Of a stretch of DNA of 64,000 nucleotides, positions 47,378-58,429 are shown one piece after another. The translations under genes and the position numbers were made by a program. The notes below the pieces were generated by a model, which was not told the origin of the DNA, did no database searches, and saw only the letters and a program-made list of their open reading frames with translations. Source of the DNA: Owenia fusiformis (taxonomy: Eukaryota; Annelida; Polychaeta; Sabellida; Oweniidae); contig CAIIXF020000009.1 in assembly GCA_903813345.2 (NCBI GenBank), forward strand, positions 21,541,759 through 21,605,758, given 5' to 3'. The stretch's first letter is position 1, and each line of letters opens with the position of its first letter.

Positions 47378-49861
47378 AAGCCAAGGAGCTCAAGTCCATC
47401 AGCTCAGGAGCAAGACAGCTCCCAATGGCTATAGATCAAAAGAAGAGAAAAATGGAATCCAAAGTCAACCCATTTCATTTAAGTCCCACAAGAACAATCC
47501 TTGTTTATATGGGTCACTGCCAAACCACAAGGTGTTCTATATGATGGCTTATATGCACAGGGAGTATTCAGCAGAGGGTGCTTACATCACCATCACCCAA
47601 CCTGACACCTATTGTTACCATGAATTTAGATCAAAGTGCAGAAAAGTATCACATCCAGATTACTTTGTCATGATTTCTAATTAAGCTTTGTCCTCGTTAA
47701 GCAACCAATTTAAAACTTGACCTACATGTAATTATTTTTGAAACATGGGATATTGTGATAGTGTTTCCAGTGAATTCTCAGAAGTGAGATTTGGCTCAAG
47801 GCTACCCTAATGGCCACATCTGACAAATGAATCAACAGATTGACATTATATTGACACATCAGCTAGCTAATGACTGGCTCAGTTTGTGGCAATTATTTGA
47901 TGTAGGCTAAGAGATTGTGTTCACTCATCTTTCTAATATTGTCACCACAACACATTTCGTTCATACTGAATTATCAGTTAATGAAAACAAAGAATTCTTG
48001 TGAGGAAGCATAAATGATGATGAAACAAATGTATATGCAGATGTAGATGATCAGTTGCAAGGTTTTTAAAAAACGTTGAAAATAATTGCAGGAAAGCAAA
48101 GAAAGCTTAAATCATGCTAAATTATACAGCCAATTGAAATATTCACCTTGGTGAATTTGATGCAACAACTATAATAAGCAGACTAGAATATGTACAAATA
48201 TGACAATATATGTCCAAAATCCAGTACGACGAAATAGATAGAGTGGTAAACGAAGCCATGAAATTAGACAGAGGTGCACCAAAAGATGTCTGTCCATCCA
48301 TCCGTCTGGAAGTGAAATACTGTTTCCCAAATATTGTTCATAGTTTATACATGTTATGCCCTATGTCTCATACAACTTCTGCTTATCAGTCAATTTTTAA
48401 AATGGCCACCAGTTCCAAAATGGCTACCATTTCAGTGTTAATTTTATTAGCAGTAGACATGTTTCCCCATCCTGTTGTGCACTCAACATCTATAGCGTCT
48501 ATATCATTATCTAACGTTGTTTGGACAGAAGTCTTCCAAGCTGCATAGTTGCTGAGAGAGCTCTATCCCCTGGAAAGAGAAAACTTTTGGGAAGGGACCT
48601 CTGCTCAAAAGGAATTTTCAATATGGCCAATCAATTCAAAATGGCCACTTATTTTTGAATCTTTCATTAACTTTGACATATTAAGTACTAGGTGACAGAA
48701 TTAGTTCAAATTTTATATGTTGATGCCGGAGGGGCATAAGAGCTCTATTTAAGAAGAAATTTCCAAGATGGCTGCTGAATTCAAAATGGTGACCATTTTC
48801 TGTAAAAATAATGTAATCTTTTATTTCTCAAATACCTGTGATCAGATTTGGGTCAAATCTTATATGCTGAAGCCCTGGGGTCACAGTTGAGTGGAGGCTT
48901 GAACAGAATAGTATCTTTGACTGATTTTCTTTATAGGTATATACATTCAACCTAAATATTAAGGAGGTTGACTAAGTGATTAGGTGAATTAATTAGGTTT
49001 CAGGTAAAATTCTTGCAGATTAGCTTATTTGAATAACAAAATTTTTTTTTTCTCAATTTCTGATGTTAATACCTATATTTCGGTGAAAAAACTTGGTTCT
49101 AAAGTTATGAATTAAAGTTTATTTTCTTCTGACCTCCTAAAATGAGAGAGTAGGGGGTATAAAGATGAGGATATATTATTTCTGCAAGTCTCAAACTGCT
49201 GATATTTCTCTACATCATATAAGTAACTTACTTCCCAACACGAAAATGCAAAAAGATTTTGCGTAATACTCTCCAATATCCATTTTCACTTTCTAGTTGT
49301 TTCTCAAAACTCGGGTACCTAAGTAATTAGGCATTGCGACAAATTGCAATTGTATTCAAATATATCATTGGCCATGGCAGGTATACTCAGGAGGTGTAAT
49401 CAACCATGAACCTAAAAGAGTGACTTAAGGTTCATTCAAAATGAATGTAATTAAATTTATCTTTTCTCATTGAGGACACCCTGGCCTTAAATCTAATCCA
49501 GGTACCTGTCTTCAGAATGTTAAGTCAATTTGAATAAGGAATTTCCAATATAACTGCGAAATCCAAAATTTCCACCACCACATTTTCATGAAATTCATGG
49601 AGTTTTAGATATGCTGATACCCAGATGGGTGTGTTATGGGAGTAGTATGGTTTCTTTGTTTTAAATTGTTTGCAGGTGTTATTAGATGTGTGAGCATACT
49701 CACAATGAATGCAAGATATAGGAGAAAAGTCCCCAGCGATAGATCAGTTTCACATAACTAATCGGCTGGCTTTTCTCTTTCAATAAATAGGCATCTAGAA
49801 CTGTTTTTTTGCTGCTGAGCTGATTGACTGGAGTTCTTTGGGTTATAGTTCTTGCTTGCAG
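47378..49861. other. Sequence between the inverted arms
   Basis: Contains a 104-codon plus-strand frame (47370-47684) without recognisable features. Around 48290-48900 are AAATGGCCACC- and AAGATGGCTGC-type phrases after CCATCCATCCGTCTGG, marking another copy of the dispersed family at 16.1 and 18.7 kb. Confidence 0.5.
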
Positions 49862-50080
49862 TACTGTCAACCCCTAAAGATTTTCTCGCGGGACAGATTT
49901 TTTAGACCAAGTGCCCAAAATTTGCGGGATTTTGCGAGACATCTACTAAATTCGCGGGATTTCGCGGGACATTTAAGGGATTTGAGTGCTAATAGGCCAA
50001 TTTTTTTATCAAATTCGCGGGATTTCGCGGGACCATTCGAGGGACAAACACCCTAATTGCGGGACAGTTAACAGGGGTAC
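49862..50080 (+). mobile_element. GCGGGAC-rich hAT-like MITE, with partial copy after it
   Basis: Ends ACTGTCAACCCC and GGACAGTTAACAGGGGTAC; interior built from repeated TTCGCGGGATTTCGCGGGAC-like phrases. The partial copy 50092-50205 follows directly. Its TIR core CTGTCAAC and its GCGGGAC motif link it to the elements at 266, 13777 and 51413. Confidence 0.6.
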
Positions 50081-50709
50081 CACCAAAAACTTCATAGAGG
50101 GACAGATTTTTTAGACAAAGTGCCCTAAATTTGCGGGATTTCGCGGGACATCCACCTAAATTTGCAGGATGTCCCGGGACATTCAAGGGATTTGCGTGAT
50201 TGGGACTAATGTAAAAGCGTGTAAAAGTACTTAAATCAAACTTTCAGATACTGATCAATCAAATATAATGCACCGTTACATTGTAACTTAAATAAACGTC
50301 AACACAATTTCACAAAATACGCATAGGAATATTATTATACTTCATTGAAATTTATCAAAAACAAAAACCATGCTTCAGGTGTGAGTACCGTAATCTGACA
50401 CGAAATTCAAAAATTCGGAACAATACTTTGCACTTCTGGCGTCCTGACCAACTATGAAACGCTTACCCTCATAATGTTATATATTAAAATGTACCTATTC
50501 ATATACTGTAGGCATGGGCTTTCAATTGAAAGCCCATGATATAGGGGTTCGATTAATCTACATCAAATTATAGGAAATGAGGTTACTTTTCTAGATAGGG
50601 TTTGTAGAAAAAACCGGGTACTGGGTAGAAAATCCTCCATGCTGGGTTCAAACTTGGTACCCGGTCGAAAAAAACGGGTACCCAAAAAACGAAATATACG
50701 AATATACAA

Positions 50710-51340
50710 CATAATTAGATCATTAGAAAACGTGTAAGATTTGTTTTGAATTATAAAAATGTATGTTACTTCCTTCAAAATTGAGCTAGAAGCTTCAAAT
50801 AAAAAGCATTTAAGGCTCTTTTCTTCCTCTATCATCATGGTCATATTTCCATTGGTAATGAAGGGGGGGAAGGAAGACGTATTACGCCAATGACATTGTA
50901 AGACGATTTGAAAAACAAGACAAATCAATCTTACTCTATTTTCAATACTTCGTATGTTGGTACATGAATTGTTTTGAGTATGATTTAAACCTGTAAATAG
51001 CTATCGTTGCTTTAGCAGAGAGGTGACGTGTGTTAATTTAAATGATGCAACGTGTAAGATTTTGATTATTAATCATAATTTAAGTTATCCCAATTTTCGA
51101 CAAAATGTCCACTGAATTGTAAATTGTTATGTCTTACACTGTCATAGGCGTAGCCAGGAGAGGGTGCGATGGCGCCCCCCTCCCATAACCAATGAAAATA
51201 TGGCCATGACAATAGAGGAAGAAAAGAGCCTTAAAATATGCTTTTTATTTGAAGCTTCTAGCTCAATTTTGAAGGATGTTACATACATTTTTATAATTCA
51301 AAACAAATCTTACACGTTTTCTCATACCAAACAACAGCAT
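50710..51340. repeat. Inverted pair of the GAGCTAGAAGCTTCAAATAA repeat
   Basis: 50710-50880 (+) and 51169-51340 (-) are diverged inverted copies of about 165 bp (shared: CGTGTAAGATTTGTTTTGAA, TTATAAAAATGTATG, AATTGAGCTAGAAGCTTC, GGCTCTTTTCTTCCTCTAT, ATGGTCATATTT, CATTGGT). They are separated by about 290 bp of unrelated sequence. Confidence 0.7.
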
Positions 51341-51412
51341 GCTAGGTACTTAAAATTAGGTAAACTTTACTCCTCAAAAACTTAGCTTCTTATAAAAGAT
51401 AAGATAATCATA

Positions 51413-51531
51413 ATATAGGGGATTGCAACATTTGCGGGACTTCGCGGGACATTGCGGGACACGCGAATTAGCCTAATTTTGATCAAATTCGCGGGATAGT
51501 CCCGCCATTCGCGGGACACTTGACAGCTCTG
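51413..51531 (-). mobile_element. Short GCGGGAC-rich hAT-like MITE
   Basis: Repeated GCGGGAC phrases ending CGGGACACTTGACAGCTCTG, whose inverse CAGAGCTGTCAAGTGTCC is the family terminus (CAGNNCTGTCAA). It abuts the right inverted arm. Confidence 0.55.
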
Positions 51532-51953
51532 TGCTTGGACAATAGGGTTATGACTGATGTTGCTAGAAACCCTGTACAACCAACTGCAATGAAGAAGATG
51601 GTGGTTAGAGCATCCCCAGTTTTTCACCATTTCGAGCACTTTTCCAGTGATTTTGGCCATTTTTGGACCAAAGATGATCAAAGTGAAACCCCCTAGATTT
51701 TTTAAAAAGTGAACCCCACTTGGCAAATCCTGGCTATGGGCCTGTTATGGCTACAATCTGCGAAAAGACTAGCGTCCGGTATATGCATTAGAAAATAGAA
51801 TCCTGCATTTCTCATCACTGTTATTGACATTTTATATTTGAGTATACTGTGTGGCACCTGATGAAGACATAGAAGAGGATCATCTAGACAAATGTAACCT
51901 CCAAGGGGGAGGAAATTCTAACCTTCACAATTCTCATTCATTAATGATTTCTC
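51532..51953 (-). repeat. Right arm of the diverged inverted duplication
   Basis: Inverse of 46684-47377 (GCTTGGACAATAGGGTTATG, CTCATCACTGTTATTG, GATGAAGACATAGA, TAACCTCCAAGGGGGAGGAA). Contains a foreign block at about 51580-51770 ending CAAATCCTGGCTATGGGCC, itself a repeat end, absent from the left arm. Confidence 0.75.
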
Positions 51954-53196
51954 TTGTTAACAAACATTGGAAAAGTAATATAAATATTTGAGATGACTAG
52001 AGTACCTTGATTTTGCATTCAACGAAGACATTAGTATACACTGTCAATTCCAGACTTTACAGATTCACTGAATTTCATGGTATATGTGATTTAATAACAT
52101 CCGTATTACTTGTTAACGAATCTCCTCATTTTTCAAGTTTATATTTTATCTCAGCATTTCTTGCAATTTTTTTATTCACATATTGGTTATTGTTCAATAT
52201 TGTACAGTTTTCTTTGTTTCCACAAAATCATGTGTAATTGTCCCTTCCAATATGTACAAACAATCCAATTGGACCAATAAGGTAACTTTTCTATTTCTAA
52301 GTGTTGGGTATCATTATATAAAAAAAGCATTTTAAGACCCTTGAATTTTCACAGATTTCATGCGAATATAATGGGGGCTCCACTATAAAAGCAGAAAGTC
52401 AGTTAGAAAATAATGTAATATCATGTTTGAAACTTTATATGGCCAAAGGTATCTGACACCTCAGACCCGTTTTTCCACATGTCACTGTCTAGTATTTATG
52501 TATAGAATCAGTTAATCTAAATACATTCTGAGTTTGATGAGAGTTTTACATTAAATACCAATTTAAAAGCAATCTTGAAATGAAATAAAAGTAATAGATT
52601 TAATGATTTATGTACTGTTAATTTCATCATAAGTTGTTATTTGATCCACTGATTGCGTATTGCATTACTAAATGCCATATCTCCATTGATTAAATGGCTC
52701 CAAGTGAAAATTAATCTAAATAATTAAATGTAACAAAAGAGGGCTGCAGGTTTAAAGTGCCCCCTCGCATAATAATATCCACAAAGAATTAAAGGATATG
52801 GTGAACTACATTCGACATTGTTTTTCTCTTAAACCAGTTATTGAAACCAATCTGTAAAAAACACATCCTTCATGTGATGGTCACCAATTGACATTTTGCG
52901 ATCAGAATTCAGGAATTTTGTTTATGGATACTGTTGTCATGTATTTCGTCTTATTGGTGTGACTTCATATAGAAATGATATTAGCATGAATGTTGATCTA
53001 GTCAAATCGAATGCTTTCATGAAAAATAAATCAATAAAGCACGAAATATAGAAGATAATCTCTCAAATCAAACATCTAGAGCTGTTTGGCCTAATTGGTA
53101 CGTCACTACAAGATAGAATCCATTCGGTGATCGCAAATCATCAATTGACAACAATTTGATGTGCAAATTATTTATGATTCTAATATGATATATATA
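51954..53196. other. Non-coding sequence, no gene seen
   Basis: AT-rich, no exon or TIR pair recognised. Confidence 0.5.
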
Positions 53197-54152
53197 CAGG
53201 GTGTCTCAAAAAAATGTACCCAAAAGTATATCAAGAGCACAGATAAACCAATCAATATTTTCAGACATTTTTTGCATGGTCATGTAGCCAAAACATGAAA
53301 GTTTTCTCCCCAATACACCATTTTTATTTCAGTCTTTTCTTTTTGATGCTTTAACCCTTTACCTTTTACAGCACATAATCGATGTAACCTCATATTTCGA
53401 TGACAGCCTGTATCCTTACTGCTACATTGCTCATCACATTTGATAATAATTCCGGTGGAATGTTTTGGAATTCTCTTTGAATGTTGCCCTTAAGTTGTTC
53501 TCGGTCTTTTTGCTTGGAATGAGCATTAAAACACTCCTTCAAATAGCCACAGAGAGAGATGTTTGAAGATGACGATGGCAGAAAAACATAGATAATCAGG
53601 TCACTTATCGGCAAATGATTCAGGAGCTACCTTCCAGAGTTAGGCAGGCTAGCCCGGAGACCAAATGATATCCAAATGAAAGCACAGTGGTCTCAAATTG
53701 ATACACACAACAAAAGCAACACTAGAATCCCAACCAATGCAGTTTCTTGAACCTCTGACCTCTGTATAAGGAGGCTATAAGACATTGTGAGGGCCTTCCT
53801 ATTCACCATATTTGACGGCCTATATGTTTTTCTCTGAGGCTATTTGAAGGACCATTTTTATGCTAAACCCAAGCTAAGAGACCAAGAACAACTTAAGACC
53901 AGCATCTGAACAGAAATCAAAACATTCCACCAGAAATATCAAATGTGATGAACAATGTAGTAGTAAGGATGCAGACTGTCATCGAAATAGGAGGTTAAAG
54001 TATCAAAAAGGCAAAACTGAATTAAAAACTGTATATAGGGGGAAAAACTTTCATCTTTTATCTACAAGACCATGCAAAAAATGTCTGAAAATATTGATTG
54101 GTTTGTCTATGGTGCTGATATACTTTTGGGTACATTTTTTTGAGACACCCTA
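53197..54152. mobile_element. Palindromic mariner derivative made of two inverted 3-prime ends
   Basis: Ends CAGGGTGTCTCAAAAAAATG and, inverted, TAGGGTGTCTCAAAAAAATG, each beside TA. Pairing extends far beyond a TIR, to about 53632 on the left and 53815 on the right. Both arms hold the same end of a mariner transposase gene: minus strand 53390-53614 (REFQNIPPELLSNVMSNV, GYLKECFNA) and, degenerate, plus strand about 53840-54000 (a GYLK-like start and IKTFHQKY). The arms face away from each other, C-terminus outward, with only about 180 bp between them. Confidence 0.7.
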
Positions 54153-54880
54153 TATATATCTTCAGAAACAAGTCAAATTCTTTACTTCAGAGAATATTTT
54201 TAATTTATTGAGACTTTCGACTAATATCCCTTAGTCTTTTTCAAAATATAACAGCATGTATACATTTATGTGACGTCATAAACAGACAATGGAAAATTTA
54301 ATTATGTAACAAATGACCTAGTAACCTAAAAAATAACAACAACAAAAAACATAGATACGAAAAAATGAATGACCTAATAATAACCTTAAGATAAATATAT
54401 CATCGTTATGGTAACAATTAAACTCAAATATTACTATTGCATACTTTGCTATACCATTCTTAATTTACAATATTTTATGATACAAATTGTCCAACTGATA
54501 CCCATTATCTCTGTTCATTTTAGGTTGCATTGTTTTAATATGAATTGCTTCCTTAACCCTACGTTTAAGATCATGACTCTCATTATCAATGATTTTTACA
54601 TTGTTCCAGTTTATATTATGATCATATTCCATGGAATGTTCAATAACCGCAGAAGCAAGACCTCCAGTCGACAGTAATGTGGGTCTACGATGTTCTCTGA
54701 TTCTAGTAACTAGTTCCCGCTTTGTTTCACCTACATAAGTGGCAATACAGTCTTTACAATCAATTTTGTAAATTACACCGGACTTCTTTTGATCATTAGT
54801 TTTGTCCTTTAAATGCACAAACTGTTTCAAATGAACAGAAAATTGGTAACTAATCTTCGTTTTTATAAAATGCAAGAATT
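54153..54880 (-). mobile_element. Penelope-like element, 5-prime truncated
   Basis: Contains the C-terminal endonuclease frame (54465-54875) and about 310 bp of 3-prime flank with the phrase AAAAAGACTAAGGGATATTA then GTCGAAAGTCTCAATAAA, the kind of sequence found after the endonuclease in Penelope-like elements. No reverse transcriptase domain is left. Its downstream end meets the mariner palindrome at 54152/54153. Confidence 0.7.
54465..54875 (-). pseudogene. Penelope-like element GIY-YIG endonuclease domain
   Basis: The last 136 residues of a Penelope-like polyprotein. GIY is GVIYK (33-37), YIG is TYVGE (46-50), followed by R58, E61-H62 and an IEH at 78-80. Cys40-x2-Cys43 with His62 and His80 gives the CCHH pattern known from Penelope-type endonucleases. 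The C-terminus (KEAIHIKTMQPKMNRDNGY, then LDNLY) is the family's typical end. This domain nicks target DNA for retroposition. The frame is intact but lacks the reverse transcriptase, so it is a dead 5-prime-truncated copy. The ATG used is just the first Met in the remaining frame. Confidence 0.8.
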
Positions 54881-55906
54881 ATATGTAGAATTATATGAAT
54901 GTAATCTAGTAATGTAGTTTGATTTGGAGATTGGTGGGCGATAATAAGTGTTTCCCGGGAATACATAGAATGTTCACAATACATTTCTATCAGATCTAAA
55001 ATTGTCAGTTTTCGTGCAAAAGTCCTGAAATTTTCGCAGAAGTTAAAAAAAATAAAAATTCTCAGATTTTATTTTTTTCAAATAGACGCATTATCTTGAA
55101 GTTGTGGCAGGTTTAGTGCCAATGCATAACAAAGCGACAGTGGGCTTATTCAACAAAGCCATAATACAATTATATTGTCACAAATTGGCCAAGATACACG
55201 GCAAAATGCACAAGAAACTCACCTTTTTACAATAATTCCAAAAAGTTTGAGCAATCCGTAATTTGTTTTCACAAATTCGGAGCATGAAGTCGGTTAATTT
55301 TCACTCCTCTCTCGAAAAAGAGTAGAATAACTCTCACGTTCTTTCAAAGATGGCGCCACGCTGCTTACCCCATCAGACGAATCCTGGGACCACAGTGCCT
55401 CTTGTTGTTTTGTCCATATTTTAAATAGTGCTATACATAGGATATTTTCCAAAGTGTTTTTTTGTTTCAAAATTTTTGTTGTATTGGCTACTCCGTGGAT
55501 GGATTTGCGGTACTTTTGTAGTTCCCCCAACTCCCAAGCGGTGTCTTGGAATAGACACTGTGGCGGGCAGATGAGGAAATAAGCAAAATTTGAAGAAAAG
55601 GGTAGATTTATTCAATTTCGTTAATACTTGTTCCTTAATCATTACTTTGGCATGTCAAAATATTCTAAAGATCAGGAAATATAAAAAGAAATATGTGTCA
55701 ATTAAATTGGCCGAAGTTCACAGTCAGTCGTCATGGGCACGGAACAAGAACAATTCACATCAATATTTTAAGCAAAGTTGCCATACTTATGGTAAAAGAT
55801 CTGCCCGCTGCATTGGTGTGTTGAAGACTTTTTTTTTTATTTTAGCACTGTCAAGGGGTATGGTAGTTCCCCATTTATATAGCAAAGTAAAATCCATGCT
55901 TTCCAG
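54881..55906. other. End of the 38-kb intron, no gene seen
   Basis: AT-rich, finishing with TTTTTTATTTTAGCACTG and the exon D acceptor ATGCTTTCCAG. Short frames here lack features. Confidence 0.5.
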
Positions 55907-56064
55907 GTGAAGCTACTTACAAAGGAATTAGATATGCTGAAAAGGACAAACTTAAAGCAGATAGATGAGTTTAATGACATCGAGGATGGCCAGAGACAGC
56001 TAGCAAAGCTGCTTAAGGAGAAAGAATGGGAATGTGCTGACATTAAAGCTATGAAGGATGCCAG
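55907..56064 (+). CDS. CCDC57: CCDC57-like coiled-coil protein, internal exon D
   Basis: Exon of 158 bp between ATGCTTTCCAG and CCAG|GTATTA. Enters in phase 0, leaves in phase 2. Encodes VKLLTKELDMLKRTNLKQID, a middle part rich in Glu/Asp/Gln, and ends ECADIKAMKDA plus an Arg codon completed downstream. The SxxLK/VKLLxKEL start at the exon C/D junction and the KDAR-like end are the strongest points of agreement with CCDC57. The following exon is not in the remaining 7.9 kb, so the gene continues beyond the window with another long intron. Confidence 0.8.
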
Positions 56065-56080
56065 GTATTAGTTACAGTTA

Positions 56081-56318
56081 CTAATAATTATTCTTTAAAA
56101 CAAAGTTTGGGGTAATAAAGAATATTTAATACTGTTTATCTAAAGTCATGGTGTTTCTAATACTATTTACAATACAAATTTATGTAAATCACATTATTAC
56201 TAATAATTATTCTTTAAAACAAAGTTTGAGGCAATAAAGAATATTTGATACTGTTTATCTAAAGTCATGGTGTATCTCATACTATTTACAATACAAATTC
56301 ATGTAAATCGCATCAAGA
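56081..56318 (+). repeat. 119-bp tandem duplication just after exon D
   Basis: CTAATAATTATTCTTTAAAA starts at 56081 and again at 56200; the copies differ at only a few positions (TTTGGGGTAATAAAG versus TTTGAGGCAATAAAG). It begins 16 bp after the exon. Confidence 0.85.
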
Positions 56319-56331
56319 CATTAATTTTGTT

Positions 56332-57235
56332 AAGTCGCCTTTCGTTAACAGTCACTTAGTTTGAATGTCAGGACCAGAATGCCCATGTATTTTCATGATG
56401 GGCCAAACAATGGCGCATTCACATTAAAAGAGACTACAAAATGTCATTACCCCCTATCACACCAAACTAGTTCTTACCCGTTCTTGCCAGTCCTACGAAA
56501 ACGTCGTAAAACGGTTTCAATCTGGCTGTGGTCGGGAAATATGTCTAAAATAATTAGCTTCTTCGTTCATAAACAGTCTTCAATACGTCCATCTCATTCG
56601 CAGTTTGTTCAGGTCGCACCACGTCGGTGTGCAACGTCGTATAATGCGTCCATTAGTCTAGAAGGTCATTATGACCTGATTACAGAACGGTATGGTCGCC
56701 ATTGAATTTTGAATTGATTCAAAATTCTAAATCACATTCCCCATCCGGGAAAGTCCATGAAGTTCGTCAACAGACCGTAGAACATTGTAGCTACATTCAT
56801 TCCGTTAGCTCACAGTTTAAAACCAGTTTGAAGAATGTAGTGGCAAATTGGTTGGTGTCAATCTAGAAGACCTACCCGTTCGAGTACGTTCTATGAAGTT
56901 TGTAAATAGACTCCAACGTCCAGTCCGTTCGTATACAGTTGAAGCCTGTTTTTTTTTTGAGAACATAGTGAGAACTAGTTTGGTGTGTTAGTAGGGTTAA
57001 GTATAAAGTCGCCCATCAATTAGTTTGAATGTCAGGACCAGAATGCCCATGTATTTTCATGATAGGCCAAACAATGGCACATTCACATTTAAAGAGACTA
57101 CAAAATGTCATGAAAGTATTAAGTCGCCCATCAGTAAGTTTGAATGTCAGGACCAGAATGCCCATGTATTTTCATGATGGGCCAAACAATGGCACATTCA
57201 TGTTAAAAGAGACTACATAAATAAAATGCCATGAA
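56332..57235 (+). repeat. 115-bp tandem repeat, 3 units, split by a MITE
   Basis: Units start AAGTCGCC at 56332, 57006 and 57121 and contain AGTTTGAATGTCAGGACCAG and CCCATGTATTTTCATGAT. The first is separated from the others by the element at 56450-56996. Confidence 0.85.
56450..56996. mobile_element. Harbinger-like MITE, 547 bp
   Basis: Left end CCCCCTATCACACCAAACTA, right end, inverted, CCCTACTAACACACCAAACT; pairing continues through AGTTCTYAC. TTA flanks both sides (56447-56449 and 56997-56999), the PIF/Harbinger target. Internal GTAGAACATTGTAGC- and CGTCCAGTCCGTTCGTA-like phrases are its own. No transposase. Confidence 0.75.
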
Positions 57236-58280
57236 AGTTAATAAGTCTATAGTTTTGTTTCTTTTAACTCATGAAAAGTAGCAAAAGTCTCTTTAAATAA
57301 TTCTAAATTATGAAGATTTTACAATATCAGTAAAACACTAAAACTTCCAAAAAGTGATGTGGGGTTCAAACTTTATGTATCCAAAATGTTGGTATAGAAC
57401 ATACAAAAGGGAGCATCAAAAAATTGTGCTTTTAGGTTATGGGCTAGCCCTTAAATTGCGGTATGTAGGTAGAATTTTGGAGACCATGTTAGTTACATCC
57501 TAATTTGTGACTCTCACCACAATTTGGCAATAATTAAGCAAAATTTTACAGCGTTTAGGAAAAATTCAATATTTATTCCCCCCGCATGACAAAAGTAGGG
57601 GGTACATAGAAAATAATTAATAACTTTACAAAAACATTATGAATAACCACAATTTTTTCAGAATATATGCACATATATGTCATTGATAACTGGTAAAACA
57701 TTTGTGACCATAGGTATGATGGTTGCTATGGAAACATAATTTGATTGTCAAAATTTGCTAATTTATGTCTATTTTGGGGGGCTAGTTAACGAAAAAATCC
57801 TATGTTAGTAAGTTATGCTGCAAAAATAACATTGTTTAAGGTTTAGAAAATTGCATATATATGTCCTGCATGCATTAAAATTGGAATGATGATTGAATCT
57901 CAAATAGAAATTTTTTTTAAATTTTTTTCTATGACCCACCCCCTCTAAATAATCCAAAGTGGGCGTGGCATTTAACTGAATGATCAAGCCTACTTAACAG
58001 TAGATAACTTCAATTGTATAGCCAGTATTATCACAATTTCAACAGAAGGTATGATTCTGGGATCAGTTAACACTTTCTATGATTTTTTTTTATCTCCCCT
58101 CAATATTTATAACCCCTCCCGCATGACAAAAGTAGGGGATACATTGAAAATGATTAACAACAATCCAGCAAAAAACCACCAATTTTTCAGACAGAATAAA
58201 AAAAGTATCTTGTTCATGAAATAAAAGGGTTATCTTCATTTTTAGCTATTTTGGGGAGATTTGTTTTAATTTTTTAACCC
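57236..58280. other. Intronic sequence with a small direct repeat
   Basis: CCCGCATGACAAAAGTAGGG occurs at about 57582 and again at about 58117 with a common following GGTACAT/GATACAT-GAAAATRATTAA, indicating a diverged direct repeat about 535 bp apart. No gene seen. Confidence 0.5.
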
Positions 58281-58429
58281 TTTGAGTGCCATTGGGCCGA
58301 TTCGGCCGATGGGAAAATGTATGTCGCTAAAGTGCCAAGATCGGCCCAAAATAACGCGTTTATATACACAGGGAAACATGTCATCAACTAGGAATGAATA
58401 ATCTATTCTTATTTATTTATGTTTGTTCA

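Noticed and set aside
47370-47684. 104-codon plus-strand frame
   Set aside because: No recognisable domain, signal peptide or splice signals, and it starts within the inverted-duplication arm; treated as chance.
56361-56705. 114-codon plus-strand frame
   Set aside because: Spans the border between a tandem repeat unit and the Harbinger-like MITE, so it cannot be a conserved gene.
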